27,352 nt of DNA from a virus. Location: positions 1 through 27,352 of the IMG/VR virus record IMGVR_UViG_3300025154_000336. The stretch is one strand, 5' to 3'. The notes under the pieces are model-generated. The model saw only the letters and a list, made by a program, of their open reading frames with translations, did not search any database and was not told the origin of the DNA. A program made the translations under genes and the position numbers. Of this stretch, positions 21,633 through 27,352 are shown piece by piece; position 1 is the stretch's first letter, and every line of letters begins with the position of its first letter.

Positions 21633-22073
21633 ATGATTTTGGTTGTAATTTTGCTGGTGTTGGTGATGGGGGTGATGGCGCTGGGGTATATCGCCAGTTC
21701 GGCGGCGGCATTTGAGGCGGCGCGGGCGGCGGAAGCGGCGGCCCAGGCGGCGCAGATGGCGGTGGGTGTGACGCTGCTGGAGCAGGTGATCAGCCTGGTG
21801 GCGTGGCTGGTGGTGTTGGCTGCGGTGGGGGTGGTGGGGACGTGGATGTGGAGGAAGGCGAAGGGTAGCCAGTATCCTGTAGCCGGTAGCCTGAAAAGAC
21901 AAGCTCAGCCGGTTCTGTTGGCTCAGCCGGAAGCACTGCCTAAGCCGGCCGGGGATCCGCTGGATGTGATGACCAGGTTGATGGCGCTGCAGATGATGCA
22001 GCAGATCCAGCGGGAAAATGCAGCAGCCAGCCGGCAGTTGCCAGCAGCCAGTGAGGATAGGTGGGCACGATGA
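21633..22073 (+). CDS. Two-span membrane protein with repeat-derived linker
   Basis: GAGGAGG lies 5 nt before the ATG. The 146-residue protein has a span at about 2-23, an Ala-rich helix (EAARAAEAAAQAAQMAVGV), a second span at about 52-70 ending in WMWRKAKG, and a soluble C-tail. The linker codons GSQYPVAGSL are encoded by a copy of the dispersed heptad repeat (21864-21894). The end contains 'DPLDVMTRLMALQMMQQIQREN', a possible oligomerisation helix. Its stop overlaps the next start (ATGA). No family is recognised. Context suggests a part of the membrane complex with the FtsK-like protein. Confidence 0.55.
   Translation: MILVVILLVLVMGVMALGYIASSAAAFEAARAAEAAAQAAQMAVGVTLLEQVISLVAWLVVLAAVGVVGTWMWRKAKGSQYPVAGSLKRQAQPVLLAQPEALPKPAGDPLDVMTRLMALQMMQQIQRENAAASRQLPAASEDRWAR
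21864..21894. repeat. Dispersed 7-nt-period repeat, copy 5, inside a coding region
   Basis: GGTAGCCAGTATCCTGTAGC, then CGGTAGCCTGA, lies in frame within the two-span membrane protein gene, between its second membrane segment and its C-tail. It shows that the repeat can be tolerated or used as a protein linker. Confidence 0.6.
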
Positions 22074-22267
22074 TTACCGGACTTATGCCCCCTATGCCTG
22101 GATGGTTGATTGCGATTATATGTGTGTGTTTTTGGGTGATAGGTGCTCTGATGGTTTATGCCGTTATTGCCGGCGGATGCCGGTACGACAAGGAATGTGA
22201 AGATGAAAATCAAGATGTTAGTGCTGCTGATGTTGTCGCTGCTGTTGATGAACTGCATGTCAGTTGA
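22070..22267 (+). CDS. Small membrane protein overlapping a lipoprotein frame
   Basis: The ATG at 22070 overlaps the previous stop by ATGA, giving 65 residues. The sequence MITGLMPPMPGWLIAIICVC leads into one membrane span (about 11-36), followed by CRYDKEC with two cysteines and an acidic tail (ECEDENQDVSAADVVAAVDE). The 3' part overlaps, in another frame, a 38-residue lipoprotein-like gene beginning at 22203. The arrangement of a one-span protein with an out-of-frame embedded lipoprotein recalls Rz/Rz1 spanins, although this tail is too short for a periplasmic coiled coil. Function unknown. Confidence 0.5.
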   Translation: MITGLMPPMPGWLIAIICVCFWVIGALMVYAVIAGGCRYDKECEDENQDVSAADVVAAVDELHVS

Positions 22268-22319
22268 AGAGCGAGACGCCCGGGCGGTTAAGTTTGATAA
22301 CGGCGAGGCTGAAGAGTAG
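22203..22319 (+). CDS. 38-residue lipoprotein-like peptide in an overlapping frame
   Basis: This reading frame starts at an ATG with AAGGA 8 nt upstream and encodes MKIKMLVLLMLSLLLMNC, a compact lipoprotein-type signal with the lipobox-like LMNC, then MSVEERDARAVKFDNGEAEE. Of the 38 residues only about 20 would remain after processing at Cys18. The lipobox is not canonical at -1 (Asn), but the same -TSC/-MNC style is used by the larger lipoprotein encoded 0.5 kb downstream (LLTSC). It overlaps the preceding membrane protein gene by 65 nt in a different frame and its stop lies 4 nt before the next ATG. Confidence 0.5.
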   Translation: MKIKMLVLLMLSLLLMNCMSVEERDARAVKFDNGEAEE

Positions 22320-22323
22320 TGAA

Positions 22324-22764
22324 ATGCCTATTCTAAATTACACAACCCAGGTTATGTCTGAAAAGACGGTGATGGAAATACAACAGATCTTAGCGCGGGC
22401 AGGAGCGAAGACGATCAGCGTTGATTATGATGAGCTTGGCCAGCCATCAGCAGTGACGTTTGTTGTACAGATTTTGGGACGGTGGGTCAACTATAGACTG
22501 CCGTCTAATTTCAAAGGCGTGCAGACTGTGTTGCAGCTCGATCCTGCTGTACCAAATAAATTCAAAACCGCAGCACAGGCGCAGCGGGTAGCCTGGCGGA
22601 TTATCAAGGAATGGTGTGCGGCGCAGATGGCGCTTATAGAAGCCAATCAGGCTGAGTTGGCAGAGATTTTTTTACCTTATGCGGTGATGGATTCCGGAAG
22701 GACGCTCTTCCAGGAATTTCGATCTGGGACATTGTTGTTAGGTAAAGGCACCCAGGATGAATGA
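22324..22764 (+). CDS. Widely occurring phage-associated protein of unknown function
   Basis: The ATG at 22324 gives 146 residues; the frame is open further upstream but overlaps the small lipoprotein. The sequence has features I recall from many phage proteins without known function: MPILNYTTQVMSEKTVMEIQ at the start, then 'ILARAGAKTISVDYDELGQP', a R-L-P strand, 'AQRVAWRIIKEWCAAQMALI' and 'IFLPYAVMDSGRTLFQEF'. That set is found in phages and plasmids as an early gene. The protein is mixed alpha/beta with no catalytic motif. It overlaps the start of the lipoprotein gene frame by a few bases. Confidence 0.65.
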   Translation: MPILNYTTQVMSEKTVMEIQQILARAGAKTISVDYDELGQPSAVTFVVQILGRWVNYRLPSNFKGVQTVLQLDPAVPNKFKTAAQAQRVAWRIIKEWCAAQMALIEANQAELAEIFLPYAVMDSGRTLFQEFRSGTLLLGKGTQDE

Positions 22765-22780
22765 TAGAGGTACAGCAGTT

Positions 22781-23869
22781 ATGAAGAATACAATTATCTT
22801 TTTTGTTCTTGCCTTCCTGTTGACATCGTGTATGTCCGCCGACTATTACGCGGCGCAGGCGGACTCTCAGCGTTCCACGGCAACCGCTCAGGTGATCGGC
22901 GCTACTGCCACGATTGAAGCCGAACGTATCATGCGCACCACCACCGCTGAAGCTCAGCGGCTGGAAGCCGCCCGCGTGGACATGCGGCGCACCGACCAGG
23001 CCATCGAGGCCACTGCGACCGCTGGGGTACAACAAACAGCAGTGGCCCAGGCCACCGCGGCCGCGGCGCAGATCACAGCCGAATACAACCAGGCAGAGAC
23101 GGCGACGGCCGAGGCACAGAGCCAGGCGACGGCCCAGGCGCATGTGATTGAAACCCAGCGGGCCTGGGTGCAGACTCAGGCAGCGCAGGAAGCGCAGGGC
23201 ACGGCGACGGCCATTGGAATGGCGTTCCTGATCGCCGATAAAACGGCGACGGCCCAGGCGCAGGCGACCGGCACGCAGCGGGCCTGGGTGCAGACGCAGA
23301 CGGTGGTGACAGCAGAGCAGGCGGCTCTGGAGCGGTCCCGGATGGACGCTGATAAGCTGCGCAGTTTGGGTATCGTCCGCGCCGAACGGACGAACCTGCT
23401 GTTGGCGGGGGCGCCATATGTGGCCGGCAGCCTGGTGCTGGTGCTGCTGATCTGGCTGGGCTGGCGGTTTGGTCTGGCGGAGAGCAATCGGCGGAAGCAG
23501 CAGCCGGATGGAACGATCATAGATGAGCGCGGGGGGAGCCTGACGGTGCTGATACCTAACCGGTCGCTGTGGCCACAGTTGGAGAACACGGCGCAGGGTG
23601 CGGTGACTCAGGAGGTGAGCGAGGGGGCTCAGAGTGTTGTGGCAGGCCAGGCGCAGTTGGTTGAGGCGCTGCGAGCGCTGGCGGCGGCTGGTACAGCGCC
23701 GACTCTGCCGCAGATGCGGGAGATGATGCTGGGGGATCAGCGGCCGTTATCGAGGAGCGGGCCCAGGCCGCTCTTTCGAATTGTAAATAGTTTGCCGGCT
23801 GAGATTGGGGATCAGGCGGCAGTCGAGGCGATTGACGCCGATTGGAGTGAAGCAAATGCAGAACAGTAA
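22781..23869 (+). CDS. Lipoprotein with long Ala/Thr/Gln helix and C-terminal membrane span
   Basis: Start at the ATG at 22781 gives 362 residues and a clean lipoprotein signal (NTIIFFVLAFLLTSC, lipid Cys17); an ATG at 22757 would add 8 residues. Residues about 25-200 are a low-complexity helix of ATAQ/ATAE units with two related blocks (TQRAWVQTQ occurs twice, with surrounding ATAQAQ). A membrane span follows (about 208-232; VAGSLVLVLLIWLGW), then a cytoplasmic part of about 130 residues with helix 'QGAVTQEVSEGAQSVVAGQ'. The protein is thus anchored twice with an extracellular coiled segment between. It overlaps the FtsK-like gene by 14 nt, so the two are coupled, and its cytoplasmic tail may recruit the translocase. 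Confidence 0.65.
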   Translation: MKNTIIFFVLAFLLTSCMSADYYAAQADSQRSTATAQVIGATATIEAERIMRTTTAEAQRLEAARVDMRRTDQAIEATATAGVQQTAVAQATAAAAQITAEYNQAETATAEAQSQATAQAHVIETQRAWVQTQAAQEAQGTATAIGMAFLIADKTATAQAQATGTQRAWVQTQTVVTAEQAALERSRMDADKLRSLGIVRAERTNLLLAGAPYVAGSLVLVLLIWLGWRFGLAESNRRKQQPDGTIIDERGGSLTVLIPNRSLWPQLENTAQGAVTQEVSEGAQSVVAGQAQLVEALRALAAAGTAPTLPQMREMMLGDQRPLSRSGPRPLFRIVNSLPAEIGDQAAVEAIDADWSEANAEQ

Positions 23870-25142
23870 TCGGTTACACGAGGCGGTGGTTAAGGCGGCG
23901 GCGCTGGCATTTGAACGGTTGATCCGTCCGCACCTGGTGGAGGATCTGCCAGAAACGGTGTTCTGGGTCTGGCCCAGGGAAGACCGTGTGATTTTAGCGA
24001 TTGATCCGCTGGCGGTGAAAAGCATTGATACGCTGTTGAATGCGCGCTTTACGCACCACCTGAGCACGGCGCTGCAGGGGCGACGGGTGATCAAAACCAA
24101 TACGCGGGGCGTGTTCTTCCAGGTGGATTACGAACAGCAGCTTCAGGCGGAGCTGACGGCGGTGGTGCTGGATCTGAGTTCACAGCCCAGCCCGGTGGCG
24201 GTGCCGATTGGGATGACCAAGCGCGGGCCGCTGTGGTTGGATCTGACGGTAATGGATTCTGTATTGATCGGCGGCGCCCGGCGGATGGGTAAGAGTCGCT
24301 TCGTTCACGCCTGGATCCAGGCGCTGGAGCACGGCGGCCGGGCGCGCTTATTCCTGTGGGACGGCAAGGACGGTCAGGAATTTGGCCGCTACCAGGGCCG
24401 GATGGGCGTTTTGGTTGACAATGATCTGGAAGCGCTGCTGCTGATTGTAATGGCCGAGGCTGAGCGACGGCGGGAGCTGTTCAAACAGTCTGGTGTGACC
24501 AGTTTGCCGGAATACAATGCCCAGGCGGCACAGAAGCTGGATGTTTTGGTGCCGGTGATTGATGAGGCGGCGTTCATTCCTGAGGGCTGCCAGGGGCTGC
24601 TGCATGATCTGGTCGCTCGCTGTGGGGCATACGGGGTGCATCCGGTGATCGCAACGCAGCGGCCGGACGCCGGCGCAGTGCAGACGATTATCAAGGCGAA
24701 TTTGAGCACCCGGATCAGCTTTGCGGTGCCCAGCAGTTACGACTCTCAGGTGATCCTGGGCCGGTCGGGAGCGCAGGATCTGCCAAAGCGCCCAGGGCGG
24801 CTGTTGATCAGTCATGCTGCGCGAACGATCCAGGCGCAGGCGTTTTTGGTTGAGGTGCCGGCGGGGGCTACTGCTCAGGGGAATGGTCTGAAGGAACGGG
24901 AGCTGGCGGTACTGGAATGCGCGGCGCAGCGCGGCGGAAAGGTGACGATGGCGGATGCGCAGCGGCTGGGGTTGAGTGAGTGGGATGCTCGCCAGACGCT
25001 GGCCGGCCTGGCGGGGGTTGGGCTGCTGGAAAAGTCTATTGAGAAGGGGCCCAGAACGCTGACGAAGGCGGGGTGGGCGGCGGTTTCTCAAAGCAATCAA
25101 AGCGCTCAATATGCCTCAAAAGAACTATTTGGGGCTCAATAG
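23856..25142 (+). CDS. FtsK/SpoIIIE-type DNA translocase
   Basis: The ATG at 23856 (GGAG 8 nt upstream) gives 428 residues, without N-terminal membrane spans. The motor shows Walker A GGARRMGKS (139-147), Walker B VPVIDEAAF (233-240), and the FtsK signature ATQRPDAGAVQTIIKANLST (266-285) followed by RISFAVPSSYDSQVILG and 'AQDLPKRPGRLL'. The C-terminus (about 340-410) looks like a winged helix (LSEWDARQTLAGLAGVGLLE), the place of the DNA-guiding gamma domain. FtsK-type motors pump double-stranded DNA. In actinomycete integrative elements a single such protein suffices for conjugative transfer. Here the membrane spans are supplied by neighbouring genes. The N-terminal 120 residues match nothing I know. 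Confidence 0.88.
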   Translation: MQNSNRLHEAVVKAAALAFERLIRPHLVEDLPETVFWVWPREDRVILAIDPLAVKSIDTLLNARFTHHLSTALQGRRVIKTNTRGVFFQVDYEQQLQAELTAVVLDLSSQPSPVAVPIGMTKRGPLWLDLTVMDSVLIGGARRMGKSRFVHAWIQALEHGGRARLFLWDGKDGQEFGRYQGRMGVLVDNDLEALLLIVMAEAERRRELFKQSGVTSLPEYNAQAAQKLDVLVPVIDEAAFIPEGCQGLLHDLVARCGAYGVHPVIATQRPDAGAVQTIIKANLSTRISFAVPSSYDSQVILGRSGAQDLPKRPGRLLISHAARTIQAQAFLVEVPAGATAQGNGLKERELAVLECAAQRGGKVTMADAQRLGLSEWDARQTLAGLAGVGLLEKSIEKGPRTLTKAGWAAVSQSNQSAQYASKELFGAQ

Positions 25143-25151
25143 GGCTCAATT

Positions 25152-25180
25152 GAACCACAAAGGACGCAAAGGACACAAAG
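25152..25180. repeat. ACCACAAAGGACAC dispersed repeat, copy 2, supplying a ribosome-binding site
   Basis: GAACCACAAAGGACGCAAAG, then GACACAAAG, ends directly at the ATG at 25181. AAAGGA at 25168-25173 is 7 nt before the start, the same distance as in the copy before the hub gene (7476-7514). Confidence 0.7.
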
Positions 25181-25318
25181 ATGAACACTTATTTGACGGT
25201 CGGGCAGGAACTTGAGCGCTGGTGCAGCCGGTGCAATCAGCGGACGGTGCATGTGTGGAATCCGGCGGCGAAGAAGCCGATGGAGTGTCAGAAATGTAAG
25301 GATGAGGTGGCGAAATGA
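25181..25318 (+). CDS. 45-residue zinc-ribbon protein
   Basis: The frame encodes MNTYLTVGQELERWCSRCNQ and further to K-P-M-E-C-Q-K-C-K-D-E-V-A-K. Two Cys-x-x-Cys pairs, 17 residues apart, indicate a zinc ribbon. The only ribosome-binding site is the AAAGGA of the dispersed repeat. Its stop overlaps the ATG of the next gene (ATGATG). Small zinc ribbons of this kind are frequent in phage early regions. Function unknown. Confidence 0.55.
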   Translation: MNTYLTVGQELERWCSRCNQRTVHVWNPAAKKPMECQKCKDEVAK

Positions 25319-25746
25319 TGACAGAAGAAGAATTGCAAGAAATCACAGCGATTAATGCAGCCAGAACGCCAGGCAAGTGGAGATTATTCACTGGCATAAA
25401 GGGCCTGGTTGAGGTGCAAATAGCGGGCGTAAGAGCCCCAATCGTCGGTTGGCCCGGCTTTGACGATAGCGATAGATCTTCGAAAGAACATCGGAGAAAC
25501 GCCGCCTTTATCGCCCGCTCAAGCACGGCTGTCCCGGATATGCTCGCTGAAGTGAAGCGGCTGAATAAATATGTTGAGCTTCTTAAAAGCGATCGGGCGC
25601 AGAGTGACAGATTACAGGCGCAGATCTCGCGGCTTCGCGCTGTATTAGAGGCTATCCATACTATGGTGCAGCGCCCGCACTATTTTCGCGATTTCGAAGC
25701 CATTGATGATATTGTGCGCGAGGCCATGAAAGGCGACAAGCCATGA
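25315..25746 (+). CDS. Ead/Ea22-like early phage protein
   Basis: The 143-residue protein has the Ead/Ea22-type module: 'ARTPGKWRLFT' near residue 16, 'RRNAAFIARSSTAVPDMLAE' near 60-79 and 'VKRLNKYVELLKSD'. That pattern (TPG-W...NAAFIA...VP..LAEV) is seen in many dispensable early phage proteins. A coiled helix (RAQSDRLQAQISRLRAVLEA) follows. The N-terminus MMTEEELQEI recurs in modified form in the next two genes. It overlaps both neighbours by ATGA. Confidence 0.7.
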   Translation: MMTEEELQEITAINAARTPGKWRLFTGIKGLVEVQIAGVRAPIVGWPGFDDSDRSSKEHRRNAAFIARSSTAVPDMLAEVKRLNKYVELLKSDRAQSDRLQAQISRLRAVLEAIHTMVQRPHYFRDFEAIDDIVREAMKGDKP

Positions 25747-26024
25747 CCCCGGAAGAATTGAAGGTTATCGAAGACGGTCTGGATGAAGCTGAAGGTATTG
25801 GCGCTATATCCTTCGAGGCACGCCACACGATGGAGCGACTGATTGAGGAAGTGAGGCGGCTGCGTAAACTGGTTGCCATTGCAAAGCTCAACTTTGCAGA
25901 GATGGACAGGATTGACGGTCTGGATCAAATTGAATTTGCCGAGAGAAACGGCCTCTATGATGAATATCTATCTGGAACCAACTGGCAGGAAGTATTTGAG
26001 CGCTATGACGAGGTGGCGAAATGA
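25743..26024 (+). CDS. Small helical protein, paralogue-like, of the Ea22 cluster
   Basis: The 93-residue protein begins MTPEELKVIEDGL and contains 'ERLIEEVRRLRKLVAIAK', matching in style the helices of the proteins before and after it (EELQEI start and LLEEVxxLR helix). The C-half ends with 'EYLSGTNWQEVFERYDEVAK'. It overlaps both neighbours by ATGA. No family is recognised beyond likely common descent with its neighbours. Confidence 0.55.
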   Translation: MTPEELKVIEDGLDEAEGIGAISFEARHTMERLIEEVRRLRKLVAIAKLNFAEMDRIDGLDQIEFAERNGLYDEYLSGTNWQEVFERYDEVAK

Positions 26025-26419
26025 TTACATCCGAAGAACTGCAAGAAATCCAATCTATCATCAATCGGTTTCACGTTATTGCCGGCCCCGGTGAAGTTGA
26101 TATTCAGCTTGACGAGAAACTAGATCGTCTGTTGGAAGAAGTATATGCCTTGCGCATTCAGTTCGAAGAGAGAGACGCTGCTCTTGTGCAAGCACTTCAA
26201 AAAAATAGCCTACTGCAGGCTGAGGTTGAGAAATGGCAGAAACGTTCCGATACGCAGTATAAGGTTATTGTAGGGCGGGATGAATTATTCGAGAGAACCG
26301 TCAAAGAACTAAATGGGGTGCGCAAGTACATCATGTCGCATGACATTCTGCTGGGTGAATGCACCGGTTGGATTGCATTGAAAAAGATGTACGGCGTTGG
26401 GGAGTATGAAAAGAAATGA
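26021..26419 (+). CDS. Coiled-coil protein, third member of the Ea22 cluster
   Basis: The 132-residue protein begins MITSEELQEIQSIINRF, has 'LDRLLEEVYALRIQFEERDA' (about 43-62) and a long heptad-rich helix to residue 100 (ALQKNSLLQAEVEKWQKRSD). The C-terminus 'GECTGWIALKKMYGVG' is compact. The shared N-terminal motif and helix suggest that it and its two upstream neighbours are diverged copies with exchanged C-terminal parts. It overlaps both neighbours by ATGA. Confidence 0.55.
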   Translation: MITSEELQEIQSIINRFHVIAGPGEVDIQLDEKLDRLLEEVYALRIQFEERDAALVQALQKNSLLQAEVEKWQKRSDTQYKVIVGRDELFERTVKELNGVRKYIMSHDILLGECTGWIALKKMYGVGEYEKK

Positions 26420-27189
26420 CAAAGGGTAAATTCACGATCAACACGAACCATATTTTATGGGCGGTATACGTAGGGCTGCTGGCGGTTCTGCTGCCGCATA
26501 CGGCGTGGGCCTTCGAGCAATTTGAGCCGGCCGGTTTGTTCGGGACCGTGGTGGCCTGGATGGGGGCGTTTTCATTTGAAGCGGCGATTGCGGTGCTGAC
26601 GCACAAGTTGGCCGGCCACATCGAAAGGACGCCGAAGAAACTGCAGGGGAAAGCGAAGTTCGCCTACCGGTACCTGAATGCGTATGCGGCGGGACTGGTG
26701 ATTGCCTTAGGTGTGAGCGTACTCGCGAACCTGGCACATGCGGTGGAGTACGGACAGAGTGTAAAAATCTTCACTGCCTGGCAGATACCGTTCGGTGTGT
26801 ATGCGGTGACGTTCGGTGCAGTCTTGCCACTAACCTCGCTGTTGTTCGCCAGGGTGCTGTCGAACGTAGTCGAGAGCGAAGGCGAAGAAGACCCGATGAT
26901 CGCCGAACTTCGGAAGGTTATCGCTGAGCTTCGGTCGAAGCTGCAACTGGCCGAACAGGTAGTTCGGTCGGCTCAAGCAGAGGCGAACGAGTCCAAACTG
27001 CGAGCGATGGCAGCCGAAGAGCGACTGAACGGCGCGGCGGAATTTGCGGCCCGGTTGTTCGCTGAGGATAAGCGCCAGCGAATTCTAGCGGCGCGGGAGC
27101 AGTGGCCTGGCCTGGCGTCTTCGGTGATTGCGGTGATCGCTTCGGCGTCGCCGGCGTATGTTTCGGAAGTGCTGAACGGCGAGAAGTAA
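26416..27189 (+). CDS. Four-span membrane protein with coiled coil and C-terminal HTH-like end
   Basis: The 257-residue protein has four membrane segments (about 13-33, 42-63, 92-113 and 126-148), a Glu/Lys/Arg-rich coiled coil (about 156-215) and a C-terminal stretch 'KRQRILAAREQWPGLASSVI' ... 'SPAYVSEVLNG' that resembles a helix-turn-helix. The four-span plus cytoplasmic DNA-binding layout recalls the DUF2637/Spd-type proteins of actinomycete integrative elements, which accompany FtsK-like transfer proteins; this resemblance is by architecture, not by proven homology. The ATG overlaps the previous stop (ATGA). It would tether DNA or a DNA-protein complex to the cell membrane. Confidence 0.6.
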   Translation: MTKGKFTINTNHILWAVYVGLLAVLLPHTAWAFEQFEPAGLFGTVVAWMGAFSFEAAIAVLTHKLAGHIERTPKKLQGKAKFAYRYLNAYAAGLVIALGVSVLANLAHAVEYGQSVKIFTAWQIPFGVYAVTFGAVLPLTSLLFARVLSNVVESEGEEDPMIAELRKVIAELRSKLQLAEQVVRSAQAEANESKLRAMAAEERLNGAAEFAARLFAEDKRQRILAAREQWPGLASSVIAVIASASPAYVSEVLNGEK

Positions 27190-27208
27190 GAAAGATTGGA
27201 GGCATGGC

Positions 27209-27352
27209 ATGAACAGAGACAGGGTGAAGTATGTTACTGGCGGCCGGCGTGTTCCCGGCCTGGAGCGAGTGTACATACAGGGGTGTAAGAATCCACGCTG
27301 CTTTGAAGTGAGCGGCGAATTCAAATTCGGTAATACCAGACACGTGCTCCGG
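27209..27352 (+). CDS. Small early protein, 3' end cut by window
   Basis: The ATG at 27209 has GGAGG 6 nt upstream. Forty-eight residues are visible: MNRDRVKYVTGGRRVPGLER, VYIQGCKNPRC and FEVSGEFKFGNTRHVLR. The two cysteines (C-x4-C) may belong to a zinc site completed outside the window. The start is 19 nt after the preceding stop. No family can be named from this fragment. Confidence 0.5.
   Translation, partial: MNRDRVKYVTGGRRVPGLERVYIQGCKNPRCFEVSGEFKFGNTRHVLR

Overview
The window is phage DNA, from a temperate siphovirus-type phage that most likely infects a member of the Chloroflexota (Anaerolineae-like). The evidence for a phage is an ordered head-completion, tail-tube, tail-chaperone, tape-measure, distal-tail, hub and fibre cluster, followed by a tyrosine integrase, a repressor/early-gene divergent switch and a long run of tightly overlapping early genes. 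The host guess rests on weaker signs: high GC, proline-threonine-rich 'PTNT' stalks on a surface protein, and two families of short dispersed repeats (a 7-nt-period CAGTAGT-type repeat and an ACCACAAAGGACAC-type repeat) that I associate with that phylum.

Layout. (1) 1-11687, plus strand: late structural operon. It holds a protein cut by the window edge, head closure, HK97-gp10-like, DUF3168-like tail completion, major tail protein with an Ig-like domain, two tail-assembly chaperone frames joined by a convincing -1 frameshift signal, a TIM-barrel/SH3b protein, tape measure, distal tail, hub, tail fibre and a small last gene. (2) 11831-14681, minus: a lower-GC single-chain restriction-modification enzyme of the MmeI type, with a 38-residue membrane protein overlapping its 3' end. 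(3) 14682-15273: noncoding, with hairpins and two pairs of 11-bp-period direct repeats. It is the best attP candidate. (4) 15274-19207, minus: the lysogeny block, in transcription order repressor, multi-spanning membrane protein, PT-rich surface protein, DUF6941-like, HicA, HicB and integrase, possibly one transcript. (5) 19208-19311: overlapping divergent promoters. (6) 19312-27352, plus: early operon with a ribbon-helix-helix protein, an excisionase-like protein, a structured noncoding leader, small zinc-binding and membrane proteins, a lipoprotein/transmembrane tether, an FtsK/HerA-type DNA translocase, Ead/Ea22-like proteins and a four-helix membrane protein. The operon leaves the window at the right edge.

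How the parts relate. The order late genes / attP-like region / integrase / repressor / early genes is that of a virion or circular phage map. In an integrated prophage the attachment site would separate the tail genes from the integrase. The lysogeny block and the restriction-modification gene are accessory (lysogenic-conversion) cargo. The least ordinary part is the early membrane/FtsK cluster at 21413-27189, which resembles a minimal double-stranded-DNA transfer or membrane-tethering module more than standard replication genes. No recognisable replicase, primase, terminase, portal or capsid gene lies inside the window.
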